Positions 1 to 10,363 of a DNA stretch of 64,000 nucleotides are shown one piece after another. Under the pieces are notes generated by a model. It was not told the origin of the DNA and ran no database searches. It worked only from the letters and a program-made list of their open reading frames with translations. Source of the DNA: Candidatus Rhodobacter oscarellae (lineage in GTDB: Bacteria > Pseudomonadota > Alphaproteobacteria > Rhodobacterales > Rhodobacteraceae); the NCBI RefSeq assembly GCF_001078595.1, contig NZ_LFTY01000002.1, positions 91,818 to 155,817 of the forward strand, written 5' to 3'. Made by a program: the position numbers and the translations under genes. Numbering within the stretch: position 1 is the first letter of the stretch; every line of letters starts with the position of its first letter.

Positions 1-130
1 CTCGTATGGCAACTGGTGGGGTTAACAGAGCGCGCGGAGGGTTTGGGGTTTGTTGAGGGGCTGAGGGGGGATGCATGAGATCATGCAGCCTAGGTTTGCT
101 GGAAGATGTTTGGATGCGGCTATTGAGGGC

Positions 131-153
131 GGTGGGCAAATTGCCCACCCTAC
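131..153 (-). repeat. REP-like palindrome with GTAG tail
   Basis: A 19-bp perfect inverted repeat (131-149, arm GGTGGGCAA) is followed by CTAC on the plus strand, so the minus strand reads GTAG followed by a hairpin. GTAG plus a hairpin is the layout known for REP elements mobilised by RAYT (TnpA-REP) proteins. Related units lie at 45091-45113 and in the array at 51083-51241. It lies among gene remnants and may have been inserted there. Confidence 0.5.
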
Positions 154-187
154 GCTTGCTGAAGAGGCGGTCTGAATGAGCCACCCT

Positions 188-247
188 CTGAGGGCGCTCA
201 GCGTTGTAATAGGCCATCCATTGGCCGATCCCCGCCTTGGCTTCTGA
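188..247 (-). pseudogene. IS3-family transposase C-terminal remnant
   Basis: The minus-strand frame from 247 reads SEAKAGIGQWMAYYNAERP. This resembles the conserved tail of the DDE integrase core of IS3-family transposases, where a WxxYYNxxRPH-like stretch follows the catalytic Glu. After the ERP the family consensus (H-S-x-L-G) is lost and the frame runs into the REP-like palindrome, so only about 20 codons remain. No terminal inverted repeats are visible. The match is short; I read it as a trace of a past insertion at the edge of the polyol island. Confidence 0.4.
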
Positions 248-441
248 GCGGCAATGCGTGCCAGCCAATTCAGGCTGTCGACCACCGCCATGGCCCCAGC
301 CGCGCGCAGGGTCGCGCCATGTGCCTCACGCTTGCCGCGCAGAGGGCTGCCGCCGACAAAGCCGACGGTGGCGGCGATGGCCCCTAGCGACGGGGGCTCG
401 CTATCGACCAAACACCCGTGGAGGTCAAAGATCACAGATGT
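243..441 (-). pseudogene. HAD-superfamily phosphatase remnant
   Basis: The minus frame carries VIFDLHGCLVDSEPPSLGAI, which is clearly motif I of a beta-phosphoglucomutase-like HAD hydrolase (consensus FDxDGxLVDSEP). The nucleophile Asp is kept, but the second, acid/base Asp is replaced by His. After about 25 more residues (a FVGGS-like stretch) similarity fades, and a full protein would be about 220 aa, so this is a decayed or truncated gene. It begins just beyond the ATPase stop at 494, the position expected for the last gene of the xylitol operon. HAD phosphatases are common partners of polyol ABC systems. Confidence 0.55.
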
Positions 442-493
442 GAGGTTGGTTATGCTACCGGCTCCCCTTCCGAGGACGGCGCAGCTAGTGGGG

Positions 494-1555
494 TCAGATG
501 CGCTGTTCGCTGGCCCGATCAAAAAGGTGAACATCGGCGGGGTTGATCACGAAGCCAAGCTTGGCGCCGGGGCGGGCCTTGATCCGGTCCTTGATCAGGG
601 CGTCGATCAGGTCCTTGCCGGACTTTGCGAAGATCTGGGTTTCCGAGCCCGTGGGTTCGACCACGACGACTTCCATATCGACACCGCCGCCGCCGACGCC
701 GATATGCTCGGGCCGGATCCCATAGGTCACCGCATGGCCCTCTGGCGCATCGGTTTCGGGCAGCGGCAAGCGCAGCCCGCCGTCAGAGACAAAGGCCTTG
801 GCGCCGTTCTGCACTGCGATCTTGCCATGGATCAGATTCATCGCCGGCGAGCCGATGAAGCCCGCGACGAAGGTGTTGTTCGGCATGTCGTATAGGTCGA
901 GCGGCGAGCCGATCTGTTCCACCCGGCCATCGCGCATCACCACGATCTTGTCGGCCATCGTCATGGCCTCGATCTGATCGTGGGTGACATAGACCACCGT
1001 GGTGCCCAGGCGTTGATGCAGTTCCTTGATCTCGATACGCATCGTCACGCGCAGCTTTGCGTCAAGGTTTGAGAGCGGTTCATCGAACAGGAACACCTGC
1101 GGGTCGCGCACGATCGCGCGGCCCATGGCGACCCGCTGGCGCTGGCCGCCCGAGAGTTCCTTTGGGTAGCGTTTGAGGTACTTCGTCAGGTCGAGGATCT
1201 CGGCCGCCTTGGTGACCTTTTCTGCGATATCGGCCTTGCTGCGCTTTGCCATCTTCAAGGGAAAGCTGATGTTGTCATAGACGGTTTTGTGGGGGTAGAG
1301 CGCGTAGCTTTGGAACACCATGGCGATGTCGCGCTCTTTCGGCAGGACGTCATTCACCACCTTGTCGCCGATGGAGATCTCGCCTGCGCTGATCTCTTCG
1401 AGGCCCGCCAACATCCGCAGCAAGGTGGACTTGCCGCAACCCGAAGGGCCCACCAGGACGACAAACTCGCCGTCTTCGATGTCGACGCTGACCCCGTGCA
1501 TGACCTGCACCGATCCGTACCGCTTGATCACATTGTCAATTCTCACATTGGCCAT
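494..1555 (-). CDS. Polyol ABC transporter ATP-binding protein (UgpC/SmoK-like)
   Basis: A 353-aa MalK/UgpC-type ATPase. It would energise uptake of a polyol, probably xylitol, at the cytoplasmic face of the two permeases encoded upstream. Visible motifs are Walker [10 protein letters not shown] near residue 37, a Q-loop FQSYALYP, signature LSGGQRQR and Walker B FLFDEP, followed by a TOBE-type C-terminal domain (from about residue 240). All catalytic residues are canonical, unlike the ATPase pair at 14762-16983. It is the last intact gene of the minus-strand operon and lies 13 nt after the dehydrogenase. The family assignment is firm; the substrate is inferred from the neighbouring dehydrogenase. 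Confidence 0.9.
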   Translation of the reverse strand: MANVRIDNVIKRYGSVQVMHGVSVDIEDGEFVVLVGPSGCGKSTLLRMLAGLEEISAGEISIGDKVVNDVLPKERDIAMVFQSYALYPHKTVYDNISFPLKMAKRSKADIAEKVTKAAEILDLTKYLKRYPKELSGGQRQRVAMGRAIVRDPQVFLFDEPLSNLDAKLRVTMRIEIKELHQRLGTTVVYVTHDQIEAMTMADKIVVMRDGRVEQIGSPLDLYDMPNNTFVAGFIGSPAMNLIHGKIAVQNGAKAFVSDGGLRLPLPETDAPEGHAVTYGIRPEHIGVGGGGVDMEVVVVEPTGSETQIFAKSGKDLIDALIKDRIKARPGAKLGFVINPADVHLFDRASEQRI

Positions 1556-1568
1556 AAGCCGGTGTCCT

Positions 1569-2621
1569 TTATTGCGGCAGTTCGATTTGCATCTTCACGT
1601 CTGCAACGGGCGCAGAGGCGGCGATGTCGAAGGCTTGAACCGAGTCCGAGAACTCGAAGGTGCGCGTGATCAGGGGTTTGACGTCGATCGCCCCCGAGCT
1701 GAGCATGCCCACACAGCGCGGGAACACATGGGCGTAGCGAAAGATGTTCTCGACCCGGGCCTCGCGGATCATCGCCGCGCCGGCGTCATACAGGATGGGG
1801 TCGGGCTGGCCGCCGATCATCACAACGCATCCCCCGGGGGCGAGCGGTTCGAACACGGTCTTGGCCGCATGGGGTGAGCCGGTGGCCTCGAACACCACAT
1901 CCGCGCCCCAGCCGTCGGTCGCGGGTTTTACCACGTCCACCAGGTCCTGGGCCCCGACATTCACCGGCGTGATGGCCGGGCTGAGCGTGGCGGCGATCTG
2001 GAGCTTCTTCTCGGCCAGATCGGTCACGAAGACCCTGGCGCAGCCCGCCGCGAGGGCCGACAGGGCGGTGACCATCCCGATGGGCCCCGCGCCCAGCACG
2101 ACGGCATTGTCGCCGGGTTTGATCTTGGCCTTGGTCGCGGCGTGAACGCCCACGGCCAGAGGTTCGACCATCGCCGCTTCGGCAAAGCTGACATTGTCGG
2201 GCAGCTTGAAGGTGAAGGCCTCGGGATGCACGCAGGTGGGCCGCAGAATGCCATGAACCGGCGGGGTCGCCCAGAACCGCACCGCCGGATCGACGTTGTA
2301 CATCCCCAGCTGCGTGGCCTTGCTGTTGGGGTCGGGGAGGCCCGGCTCCATGCAGACGCGGTCGCCGACCCGAAGGCGCGCCACGTCGGCGCCGACCTCG
2401 ATCACCGTGCCGGAGGCCTCATGCCCAAGGATCATTGGCGCGTTGACGACGAAGGGGCCGATCCGCCCATGCGTGTAGTAATGCACGTCCGACCCGCAGA
2501 TCCCGACCGTGTGCATCTTGATGCGCACGTCGCGGCGGCCCAGCACCTCTTCCTCGCGGTCAATCGCGGGGAAGTCCCGCAGGCTGAGTTCGTCTTTTCG
2601 TTCAAGGACAAGCGATTGCAT
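1569..2621 (-). CDS. NAD-dependent xylitol dehydrogenase (zinc MDR family)
   Basis: A 350-aa medium-chain dehydrogenase closely resembling bacterial xylitol/L-iditol 2-dehydrogenases, which oxidise xylitol to D-xylulose with NAD. Catalytic zinc ligands are visible as Cys42 ([13 protein letters not shown]) and His67-Glu68 (LGHEASG). The Rossmann motif GAGPIG lies near residue 178. The four-Cys structural zinc lobe of many relatives is absent: the stretch after RVCMEPG has no further cysteines, as in other bacterial xylitol dehydrogenases. It starts 3 nt after the small membrane protein and precedes the ATPase. Xylitol is inferred from overall resemblance; sorbitol or another pentitol cannot be excluded. 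Confidence 0.85.
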   Translation of the reverse strand: MQSLVLERKDELSLRDFPAIDREEEVLGRRDVRIKMHTVGICGSDVHYYTHGRIGPFVVNAPMILGHEASGTVIEVGADVARLRVGDRVCMEPGLPDPNSKATQLGMYNVDPAVRFWATPPVHGILRPTCVHPEAFTFKLPDNVSFAEAAMVEPLAVGVHAATKAKIKPGDNAVVLGAGPIGMVTALSALAAGCARVFVTDLAEKKLQIAATLSPAITPVNVGAQDLVDVVKPATDGWGADVVFEATGSPHAAKTVFEPLAPGGCVVMIGGQPDPILYDAGAAMIREARVENIFRYAHVFPRCVGMLSSGAIDVKPLITRTFEFSDSVQAFDIAASAPVADVKMQIELPQ

Positions 2622-2624
2622 GGC

Positions 2625-2873
2625 TTAGCCTTTCTTGATGATAAAAAATGCCAACGCCGCGGATATGGCGTTCGAGATCCAGATCGAAAGACCCGCGGGC
2701 TCGACGAACCGGAACCAGAACAGCGACAGCGCGATCCAGATCACGACCGAGATAAACAGCCGGTCAAACCAGTTCGTCTCAATCGGAAGGAAGCCCGATT
2801 TCGGGCGCGGCAGGTCGGGGATGTCGTCCTCGAGCTGGGCGGCGACAAGCTTGGTGTCTTCGGGCTCACTCAT
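2625..2873 (-). CDS. Small two-helix membrane protein of the polyol ABC operon
   Basis: An 82-aa protein. It has an acidic soluble N-terminus of about 30 residues, then two hydrophobic segments: roughly residues 38-57, rich in Trp and Phe, and 62-79, ending in a Lys-Lys-Gly tail. It sits between a permease (4-nt gap) and the dehydrogenase (3-nt gap), so it is certainly co-transcribed. I do not recognise the family. Some other polyol/glycerol ABC systems also carry an extra small membrane subunit (for example GlpU), so an accessory role in the transporter is plausible but unproven. Confidence 0.7.
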   Translation of the reverse strand: MSEPEDTKLVAAQLEDDIPDLPRPKSGFLPIETNWFDRLFISVVIWIALSLFWFRFVEPAGLSIWISNAISAALAFFIIKKG

Positions 2874-2877
2874 CCGG

Positions 2878-3714
2878 TTATCCTTTCACCGCGCCAAAGG
2901 TCAGCCCGGCCACGATGTGCCTTTGCACCATCCCGAAGACGATAAGCGCCGGGATCAGCGTGAAGACCGAGATCGTCGCCATGATCCCCCATTCGGTGCC
3001 GGTGGTCGTCACGTATTCGGAGAGACCGGTTGTCAGGGTGCGGGCGTTAAAGTTGGTCAGCGTCGCGGCCAGGAGGTACTCGTTCCAGGCGAAGACCCAG
3101 GTCAGGATCAGCGTCACGGCAAGCCCCGGGCGGCAGAGCGGGAAGACCACCTCGGTGATCACCTTCCACGAGCTTGCGCCGTCGACATAGGCCGCCTCGT
3201 CCAGCTCTTTGGGAATGCCGTCGACCGTGGGCCTGAGCGTCCAGATCGCGAAAGGCAGATTGAAGGTGCAATAGACCAGGATCATGCCGATGCGCGTGTC
3301 CAGCAGCTTCCATTCGCCCAGCGTGTAGACCTGGGTCATCAGCAAGAACAATGGCAGCAGGAACACGGCCGGCGGCGCCATCCGGTTGGTGATGGTCCAG
3401 AAGAAGATCGATTCCTTGCCGCTCATGTTGAAGCGCGACAGCGCGTAGCAGGCAAAGAAGCCAAGCGTCGTGCAGAGCACCGCGTTGCCGGTCGATATGA
3501 TGATGGAGTTCAGCATGTAGCTGCGCAACAGCCGGTCGCCCCAGACCTTGGCGTAGTTGCCCCAGAACGGGTCGCTGACCCAGATATCGGGCGTCGAGAA
3601 GAGCTGCACCGCCGGTTTCACCGAGATGACGAACAGCCAATAGATCGGGAACAGCGTCAGAAAACTGACAAGGGTCCAAAAGATGATGCCAATGATCGGG
3701 CTCTGCTTTCTCAT
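2878..3714 (-). CDS. Polyol ABC transporter permease (MalG type)
   Basis: A 278-aa inner-membrane permease with an N-terminal helix, a periplasmic loop and five further helices. The EAA cytoplasmic loop that contacts the ATPase is visible as ELDEAAYVDGASSWKV. The C-terminus HIVAGLTFGAVKG is typical of MalG/UgpE-type subunits. It pairs with the MalF-type subunit encoded 4 nt upstream. The substrate is inferred to be xylitol or a related polyol from the operon. Confidence 0.9.
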   Translation of the reverse strand: MRKQSPIIGIIFWTLVSFLTLFPIYWLFVISVKPAVQLFSTPDIWVSDPFWGNYAKVWGDRLLRSYMLNSIIISTGNAVLCTTLGFFACYALSRFNMSGKESIFFWTITNRMAPPAVFLLPLFLLMTQVYTLGEWKLLDTRIGMILVYCTFNLPFAIWTLRPTVDGIPKELDEAAYVDGASSWKVITEVVFPLCRPGLAVTLILTWVFAWNEYLLAATLTNFNARTLTTGLSEYVTTTGTEWGIMATISVFTLIPALIVFGMVQRHIVAGLTFGAVKG

Positions 3715-3718
3715 CGCC

Positions 3719-4594
3719 TCAATCCCTCTTGTTCCGGGGCGCCAGCATCGTCACGTATAAAAGCCAGCACGTCACGATTGTCAGGTAGAGCACAATCACC
3801 GAGATCGTTGAGCCATAGCCGTAATTGGTCTTTGGGAAGACCTCCTTGAAGATGTGGACCCCCACAAAGCGGGTGGCCGAGCCCGGCCCGCCGCCGGTCA
3901 GCATCCACACCTCGTCCACGGTCCTGAGCGCGTCCATCAGGCGGATAAAGACGGTGGCCACGACGGCTGGCGCGATCATCGGCAAGGTGATGTGCCAGAA
4001 GATCTGGCGCTTGCCGGCGCCATCAATCTGGGCCTGCTCGAACGGGTCCGGCGGCAGCGACACAAGGGCCGCGATCAGGGTGAGCGTGACCAGCGGCGTC
4101 CAGTGCCAGATGTCCATGATGACGATGGTGGCGAACGCGGCGGGCACCGAGGTGCCGATATTCATCGTGATCCCGAACCATTCGTCAAGGTAATGCGGGA
4201 TGATCCCGATCGACGGCGTGGTCATCAGCTTCCAGACCGAGCCCACGATGATGGGGGCCATGATCAATGGAAGTGTATGGATCGTCCGAAAGATCGCCTT
4301 GCCGGGAAAGTCCCGCATGAAGGCCTGGGCGAGAAAATAGCCAAGGATAAGCTCTGACACCACCGCGAAGAAGACAAACATCACCGTCACGCCCACCGAA
4401 TTCAGGAACGCCTGGTCGAAGACGATCTGGCGGAAGTTATCCGCGCCGTTGAAGATCATCTCGGGATTGACGGCGAAGGGGTTCCAGGAGTGAAACGAAA
4501 CATAGACCACATAAAAGAACGGCACGACGCCGAAGAGGAAAAGAATGGCCAGCGTCGGAGCCAGAAGGATCCAGCCAAGTCTTTTAGATTGCAT
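3719..4594 (-). CDS. Polyol ABC transporter permease (MalF type)
   Basis: A 291-aa permease with six predicted helices. It starts MQSKRLGWILLAP at the ATG at 4594, preceded by GAGGTG; the longer reading frame to 4651 has no such site and adds a non-family extension. The EAA loop reads DPFEQAQIDGAGKRQI, followed by TLPMIAPAVVATVFIR. It is the first membrane gene after the binding protein, separated by a spacer with a strong hairpin. It forms the channel with the product of 2878-3714. Confidence 0.9.
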   Translation of the reverse strand: MQSKRLGWILLAPTLAILFLFGVVPFFYVVYVSFHSWNPFAVNPEMIFNGADNFRQIVFDQAFLNSVGVTVMFVFFAVVSELILGYFLAQAFMRDFPGKAIFRTIHTLPLIMAPIIVGSVWKLMTTPSIGIIPHYLDEWFGITMNIGTSVPAAFATIVIMDIWHWTPLVTLTLIAALVSLPPDPFEQAQIDGAGKRQIFWHITLPMIAPAVVATVFIRLMDALRTVDEVWMLTGGGPGSATRFVGVHIFKEVFPKTNYGYGSTISVIVLYLTIVTCWLLYVTMLAPRNKRD

Positions 4595-4673
4595 GGTGCA
4601 CCTCGCCCAATTGGTGGCGCCTACTACGACACTAACCTGGCCTTCTTTCAATCTGTTTTGGAAGCGACGGGGT

Positions 4674-4697
4674 GGGTCGCCGCCGAAACGGCGACCC
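4674..4697 (-). promoter_or_regulatory. Intercistronic hairpin between binding protein and permease
   Basis: A perfect 9-bp stem (arm GGGTCGCCG, loop of 6 nt) in the 130-nt spacer between the binding-protein stop and the first permease. There is no U-run, so it is unlikely to be a full terminator. Such hairpins commonly protect the upstream mRNA so that binding protein is made in excess. A comparable hairpin lies at 12876-12904 in the erythritol operon. Confidence 0.55.
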
Positions 4698-4724
4698 GGT
4701 TTGCAACCTATTGGGGGTCAGTGC

Positions 4725-6164
<1,440 letters not shown>

Positions 6165-6374
6165 AGTATTCCTCCCGCTATTGTTGACCAAAAATGGGCG
6201 CGTTGTCGGGCGGTAATTGCGCGCGACTCGCGCCTTGGTGCGTCAAAGTGTGCATCTGCATCGGTTATCATGCAAGTGTTAATATTCATCTGTATGCGTT
6301 GCAAAGCAAATGTAATGCTGCCAGTCTTGCAAGCTAGACTGAACGCTAAGACTTGGCCGAACAGGAGGGCCCTC
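6165..6374. promoter_or_regulatory. Divergent promoter/operator region
   Basis: This 210-bp AT-richer intergenic region separates the minus-strand polyol operon from the SorC regulator. It must hold both promoters. A short inverted repeat, TTGC-AAA-GCAA (6299-6309), is a candidate operator half of the kind used by SorC regulators. No confident -35/-10 pair was identified. The operator role is inferred. Confidence 0.45.
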
Positions 6375-7355
6375 TTGGGAAGAGAACCTATCGAAGACAG
6401 CGACGCCTTTGTGACCGAGGTGTGCTGGCACTACTTTATCAGTGAGATGACCCAGGCCGAAGTTGCGGCGATGCTGAATGTCACGCGTTTGCGGGTCAAT
6501 CAGGCCATTAAGAGGGCCAAGGCCAAGGGGTTCGTGAAGATCAGCATCGAATCCCCCTTCCTGCCGCGCATCGAAATGCAGGAGGCCTTGAAGGACCAGC
6601 TGGGTCTGAAACGCGCGCTGGTCAGCCCAGCCAACCCAACCGCGTATGACTATCACAAATCGGTCGGGGCCGGCCTTGCCGCGCTGCTTAAGGAGCGATT
6701 GGCGACGGGCGATTGGACCACCTTTGGCGTGTCCTGGGGGCTGACGCTTGAGGCGGCCATAAGGAAGCTGTCGAGGCAGTCTTTTTCCGGTGTCGAAGTG
6801 GTTTCGATCCTGGGCGGGACGGCCCGCGGGTCGACCTTCAATTCATTTGGGATCGCCTCGGGGCTCGCGAATGTTCTGGGGGCGCATTACTCGGTCCTGA
6901 CCGCGCCGATCTATTTGACCGAGGGGATCGATCGCGAGGTGTTTCTGTCGCAATACGCGCTGAAGGACCATTTTGAGAAGTTCAACAGCCTTGATGCGGT
7001 CCTGCTGACCTGTTCGAACGTCTCCGAGAAGTCGTTTCTGATCCAGCACGGCCTGCCCAAAGGGCTGACGACAAAATCGCTGATCGAGGCGGGCGCGATT
7101 GGCGATGTGCTGGGGCATTTCCTGGACCGGGACGGGAATTCGGTCTCGGCCGAGGTCGAAGAGCGCACTATGGGGATGACGCTGGAACGGGTGCTCGATG
7201 TGCCCGAAAAGATCATGGCCGCGGCAGGGCCGCATAAGACCGAGATTATCAAGGCCGCCTGCCGACGCGGGCTGGTCGACACATTGGTGACCGATGATGT
7301 GACGGCACGGCTTCTGATCGCGGATAGCCCCGCCAAACAAGCCGCGGCGGAATAG
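6375..7355 (+). CDS. SorC/DeoR-type polyol-responsive regulator
   Basis: A 326-aa transcriptional regulator: N-terminal helix-turn-helix (MTQAEVAAMLNVTRLRVNQA, about residues 24-43) followed by a SorC-type sugar-binding domain (GVSWGLTLEAAI, VVSILGG, and GDVLGHFLDRDG). I choose the TTG at 6375 because AGGAGG sits 6 nt upstream and the resulting length is normal for the family; a frame from 6270 adds 35 unconserved residues. It is divergent from the xylitol transporter and starts the 6375-10177 operon, so it probably controls both in response to a phosphorylated or free polyol. Confidence 0.85.
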   Translation: MGREPIEDSDAFVTEVCWHYFISEMTQAEVAAMLNVTRLRVNQAIKRAKAKGFVKISIESPFLPRIEMQEALKDQLGLKRALVSPANPTAYDYHKSVGAGLAALLKERLATGDWTTFGVSWGLTLEAAIRKLSRQSFSGVEVVSILGGTARGSTFNSFGIASGLANVLGAHYSVLTAPIYLTEGIDREVFLSQYALKDHFEKFNSLDAVLLTCSNVSEKSFLIQHGLPKGLTTKSLIEAGAIGDVLGHFLDRDGNSVSAEVEERTMGMTLERVLDVPEKIMAAAGPHKTEIIKAACRRGLVDTLVTDDVTARLLIADSPAKQAAAE

Positions 7356-7404
7356 CCCGGATGCGTGGCGCCCCGCACTCCGCCATCGCAAGGGCCGCAT
7401 AGCC

Positions 7405-8385
7405 ATGCCGCTTGCACCCGAAGCATTGGGGCCCACCATCGCAATTGGCGAAATCCTCGCCGAGATCATGGCGACCTCCCGCGGAGAAGGCTTTAACGAG
7501 CCGGTTCCGATGGTCGGGCCATACCCAAGCGGCGCTCCCGCGATTTTCATTGACCAATGCGGGCGCATGGGCGGGGCCGCGGCGATGATAGGCGCGGTTG
7601 GTGACGATGATTTTGGCCATTCGGTGCTGCGCCGGCTGCGCCGCGACGGGGTCGATGTTTCAGCCGTTCATGTGGACGCCGAGCTTCCAACGGGCACCGC
7701 CTTTGTGCGCTACCGCGACGATGGCGCCCGCGATTTCGTTTTCAACATGTGGACCTCGGCGGCTGGGCAACTGGCCTGGCGCGACCCGGTCGAGCGGGTC
7801 GTGTCTGCTGCGGGACATCTTCATGTGATGGGCACGCTTTTGCCCAACGCCACGCTTTGGCCGATGATCGCCCGCGCGGCTGCGGCCGTCAAAGCCCGAG
7901 GCGGCACGGTGTCCTTTGATCCCAACCTGCGCCCCGAGCTGCGCGCCGATCAGGATGCTGCCGAAAGATACGCCCAGATGGTCGCGATGACGGATGTGCT
8001 CTTGCCGTCGGACCAAGAGCTTTTGGGCGCGGCGGGGCTGGGCCCCAGCGCCGATGAAGCGCAGGCGCTGGAGCAGCTCTTTGCAAGCGGGGTAAAGGAG
8101 ATCGTCGTCAAGCGCGGCGCGAAGGGGGCGGAGTGCCATTCTGCGGAAGGGGCCCAAGCGCATGCCCCGGCCTTCGCGGTGGAGGAGGTCGATCCGACGG
8201 GCGCCGGTGATTGCTTTGGCGGGGCCTACGTGACCGCGCGCCGATTGGGGCTGTCGGTGGAACAAGCGCTGACCTACGGAAATGCGGCGGGCGCGCGGAA
8301 CGTCACCCGGCGCGGCCCCATGGAAGGGGCGGGCAGTCGGGCCGAATTGGACGCGTTCATCGCCAATACGGAGCGCTTGGCATGA
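7405..8385 (+). CDS. PfkB-family carbohydrate kinase (tagatose kinase-like)
   Basis: A 326-aa ribokinase-fold kinase. The PfkB signature 2, DPTGAGDCFGG, with the catalytic Asp, is near residue 265. The N-terminal substrate-binding part reads IAIGEILAEIM, and a GGAAAMIGAVGDDDFG stretch is typical. It would phosphorylate a ketose made by the polyol dehydrogenases nearby. D-tagatose is a good guess, because a KbaZ/GatZ-like remnant and a galactitol-dehydrogenase-like SDR follow, as in the galactitol pathway of Agrobacterium. Fructose or another ketose is possible. Its stop overlaps the next start by 4 nt. Confidence 0.8.
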   Translation: MPLAPEALGPTIAIGEILAEIMATSRGEGFNEPVPMVGPYPSGAPAIFIDQCGRMGGAAAMIGAVGDDDFGHSVLRRLRRDGVDVSAVHVDAELPTGTAFVRYRDDGARDFVFNMWTSAAGQLAWRDPVERVVSAAGHLHVMGTLLPNATLWPMIARAAAAVKARGGTVSFDPNLRPELRADQDAAERYAQMVAMTDVLLPSDQELLGAAGLGPSADEAQALEQLFASGVKEIVVKRGAKGAECHSAEGAQAHAPAFAVEEVDPTGAGDCFGGAYVTARRLGLSVEQALTYGNAAGARNVTRRGPMEGAGSRAELDAFIANTERLA

Positions 8386-8666
8386 GCGCGGATAAGCTGA
8401 CCAGGCTCGCCGCGTTGCGCGTCGCTGGCACGCCGCGCGGGATCACGTCGGTCTTTGCGGCCACTGGCGTGACAGACGTCCTGGGCCGCGTCGTCGGTCT
8501 TGTCGCCCAGCCCGGGGTCGCGTTCGGCAACCACAACGTCGTTCCATTCGCGCCCGGCAGGGCGCAGGGCCTGGCGCGCGTGCCAGAGCATCACCCGAAC
8601 CTCGTCTTTGAGGCGCATCCGCGACAGCCTGACGACCTACGCCACAGCTTGCCAATAAGGAGATGA
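8382..8666 (+). pseudogene. Collapsed KbaZ/GatZ-like gene, 94-codon remnant
   Basis: A 94-codon frame begins at an ATG overlapping the kinase stop (ATGA) and ends 3 nt before the next gene. Its N-terminus, LTRLAALRVAGTPRGITSVF, resembles the start of KbaZ/GatZ proteins (tagatose-bisphosphate aldolase non-catalytic subunit or tagatose-6-phosphate 4-epimerase, about 400 aa), and NLVFEAH near residue 72 resembles their FEAHSTDYQ motif. The 300 or so intervening and following residues are missing. I read it as a large internal deletion that kept translational coupling. It could be a short hypothetical gene, but loss of function for the parent family is clear. Confidence 0.45.
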
Positions 8667-8669
8667 CGC

Positions 8670-9428
8670 ATGACGCTTTCGCAATTCCGGCTCGACGGCA
8701 AAATCGCCCTGATCACCGGCGGTAATCGCGGCATTGGCCTGGCGACCGCCCAGCTTTTTGCCGAGGCGGGCGCGCGGTGCATGTTGTCGGCAAGGTCCGA
8801 GACCGAGCAATCCCGCGCGATGACCGAAGCGGGCGCCCACGCGTTCCATGCCGCCGATATCACCGACCCTGCCGCGCCGGATGCTCTGGTGGCCGCCACG
8901 CTGGCGACGTTCGGCAAGCTCGACATCCTGGTCAACAATGCCGGTGTGGCAGACGGCGGCGACTTTCATGACTTTGATGACGCGCGCCTGGCCCGCATCA
9001 TGGATACCAACCTGATCGCGCCGTTCCGGGTGGCGCGGGCCGCGATGCGCCCGATGCTGGAGCAGGGCGCGGGCAGCATCGTCAATATCGGTTCCATCTC
9101 GGGCCATGTGGCCAACAAACCGCAGCTGCAGGTCGCCTATAACGCGTCGAAGGCGGCGGTCCACCAGATGACGACGGTGATGGCCTTTGAATATGCCAGC
9201 CGGGGCATCCGGGTGAACGCGCTGGCACCGGGTTACATCCGCACGCGCATGGCGATTGACGGGATGGAAGACCCCGAGATCAGCAAGGTCTGGGCCGACA
9301 ATACGCCCATGGGCCGCTTTGGCACGCCCGAAGAGATGGCCCATTGCGCGCTGTTCTTGGCCTCGGAGGCCGCATCCTTTGTCACCGGCACGACCCTGGT
9401 CGCGGATGGCGGCTACATCACGCACTGA
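8670..9428 (+). CDS. SDR-family polyol dehydrogenase (galactitol dehydrogenase-like)
   Basis: A 252-aa classical short-chain dehydrogenase. Cofactor motif TGGNRGIG (16-23), NNAG, catalytic Ser in NIGSISG and YNASK are all present. The stretch IRVNALAPGYIRTRM and the C-terminal VTGTTLVADGGY resemble the galactitol/sorbitol dehydrogenases of Rhodobacter. It probably oxidises a hexitol to a ketohexose for the PfkB kinase upstream. The gene is preceded by AAGGAG overlapping the end of the remnant ORF. The exact polyol cannot be fixed from sequence. Confidence 0.8.
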   Translation: MTLSQFRLDGKIALITGGNRGIGLATAQLFAEAGARCMLSARSETEQSRAMTEAGAHAFHAADITDPAAPDALVAATLATFGKLDILVNNAGVADGGDFHDFDDARLARIMDTNLIAPFRVARAAMRPMLEQGAGSIVNIGSISGHVANKPQLQVAYNASKAAVHQMTTVMAFEYASRGIRVNALAPGYIRTRMAIDGMEDPEISKVWADNTPMGRFGTPEEMAHCALFLASEAASFVTGTTLVADGGYITH

Positions 9429-9448
9429 AGTCAAGCGGGGGGATCGAT

Positions 9449-10177
9449 ATGGCGGACAGGCTCAACGGAAAGATCGCGGCGGTCACCGGGGCCGCGTCTG
9501 GTATCGGCTTGGCGGCCACAGAGGCGCTCATCGCGGAGGGCGCGACAGTCGTGATGGTGGATTGGGACGAAGCCGCCCTGGCGGAGAGCGCCGCGCGCCT
9601 CGGCGGCGCGGCGATCGCACAGGTCACGAACCTTCTGGACCCAGACAGCTGCAAGGCCATGCTGCCGGAGATCCTCGGCAAGGTCGGCCACCTGGATATC
9701 CTCTATTGCAACGCGGGCACCTATATCGGCGGCGATCTGGATGAGACCGATCCGGACACCATCGACCGGATGCTGAACCTCAACGTCAACGCCGTGATGA
9801 AGAACGTTCATGCCGTGATCCCGCATATGAAAGAGCGCGGAGTGGGCGATATCTGGGTGACCTGTTCGGTCGCGGGGCATACCGCGGTGCCTTGGGAGCC
9901 GGTCTATTCCGGCTCGAAATGGGCGATGACCTGTTTTGTTCAAACCATGCGCCGGCAGTTGCGGGAGTATGGCATCCGGGTCGGGCAGCTCTCGCCGGGG
10001 CCGGTTGTCTCTGCCCTGTTGGCCGATTGGCCCGCCGAAAATCTGCGCAAGGCAAAGGAAAGCGGGTCGCTGATCGAGCCATCCGAAGTGGCGGATGCGC
10101 TGGTGTTTGCCCTGACCCGTGGGCGCAACGTTACCATTCGCGACATGGTCGTCTTGCCGACTGGCTTTGACATCTAG
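9449..10177 (+). CDS. rbtD: Ribitol 2-dehydrogenase (SDR)
   Basis: A 242-aa SDR that closely resembles Klebsiella ribitol dehydrogenase, oxidising ribitol to D-ribulose with NAD. Conserved pieces include VTGAASGIG, NAGTYIGGDLDETDPD, WEPVYSGSKWA, GIRVGQLSPGPVVSALL and the C-terminal NVTIRDMVVLP. The ATG at 9449 has GGGGGG about 6 nt upstream. A D-ribulokinase that would use its product lies at 22313-23566 in the next operon, so ribitol catabolism is split between two transcription units. It is the last gene of the 6375-10177 operon. Confidence 0.85.
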   Translation: MADRLNGKIAAVTGAASGIGLAATEALIAEGATVVMVDWDEAALAESAARLGGAAIAQVTNLLDPDSCKAMLPEILGKVGHLDILYCNAGTYIGGDLDETDPDTIDRMLNLNVNAVMKNVHAVIPHMKERGVGDIWVTCSVAGHTAVPWEPVYSGSKWAMTCFVQTMRRQLREYGIRVGQLSPGPVVSALLADWPAENLRKAKESGSLIEPSEVADALVFALTRGRNVTIRDMVVLPTGFDI

Positions 10178-10363
10178 CCCGCCATCACTTCCAAGAGAAA
10201 AAAGCCCCCGGGCAGGTGAGCCGCTCGGCATGTGTTGGATGGGTCCCGGCGTAGATGAAGCTATCCGATGCTCCTGCGGATCGGGTTTGGTGTTTCGTTT
10301 CGGTGCCGGCAGATCACAGCGTGTGGTTTGCCGCCAGGGGTGGAACGCGGGCCATAACAGGTA

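Noticed and set aside
6270-6374. Longer N-terminus for the SorC regulator from the ATG at 6270
   Set aside because: The TTG at 6375 has an ideal AGGAGG, and the extra 35 residues are not family-like and would consume the promoter region.
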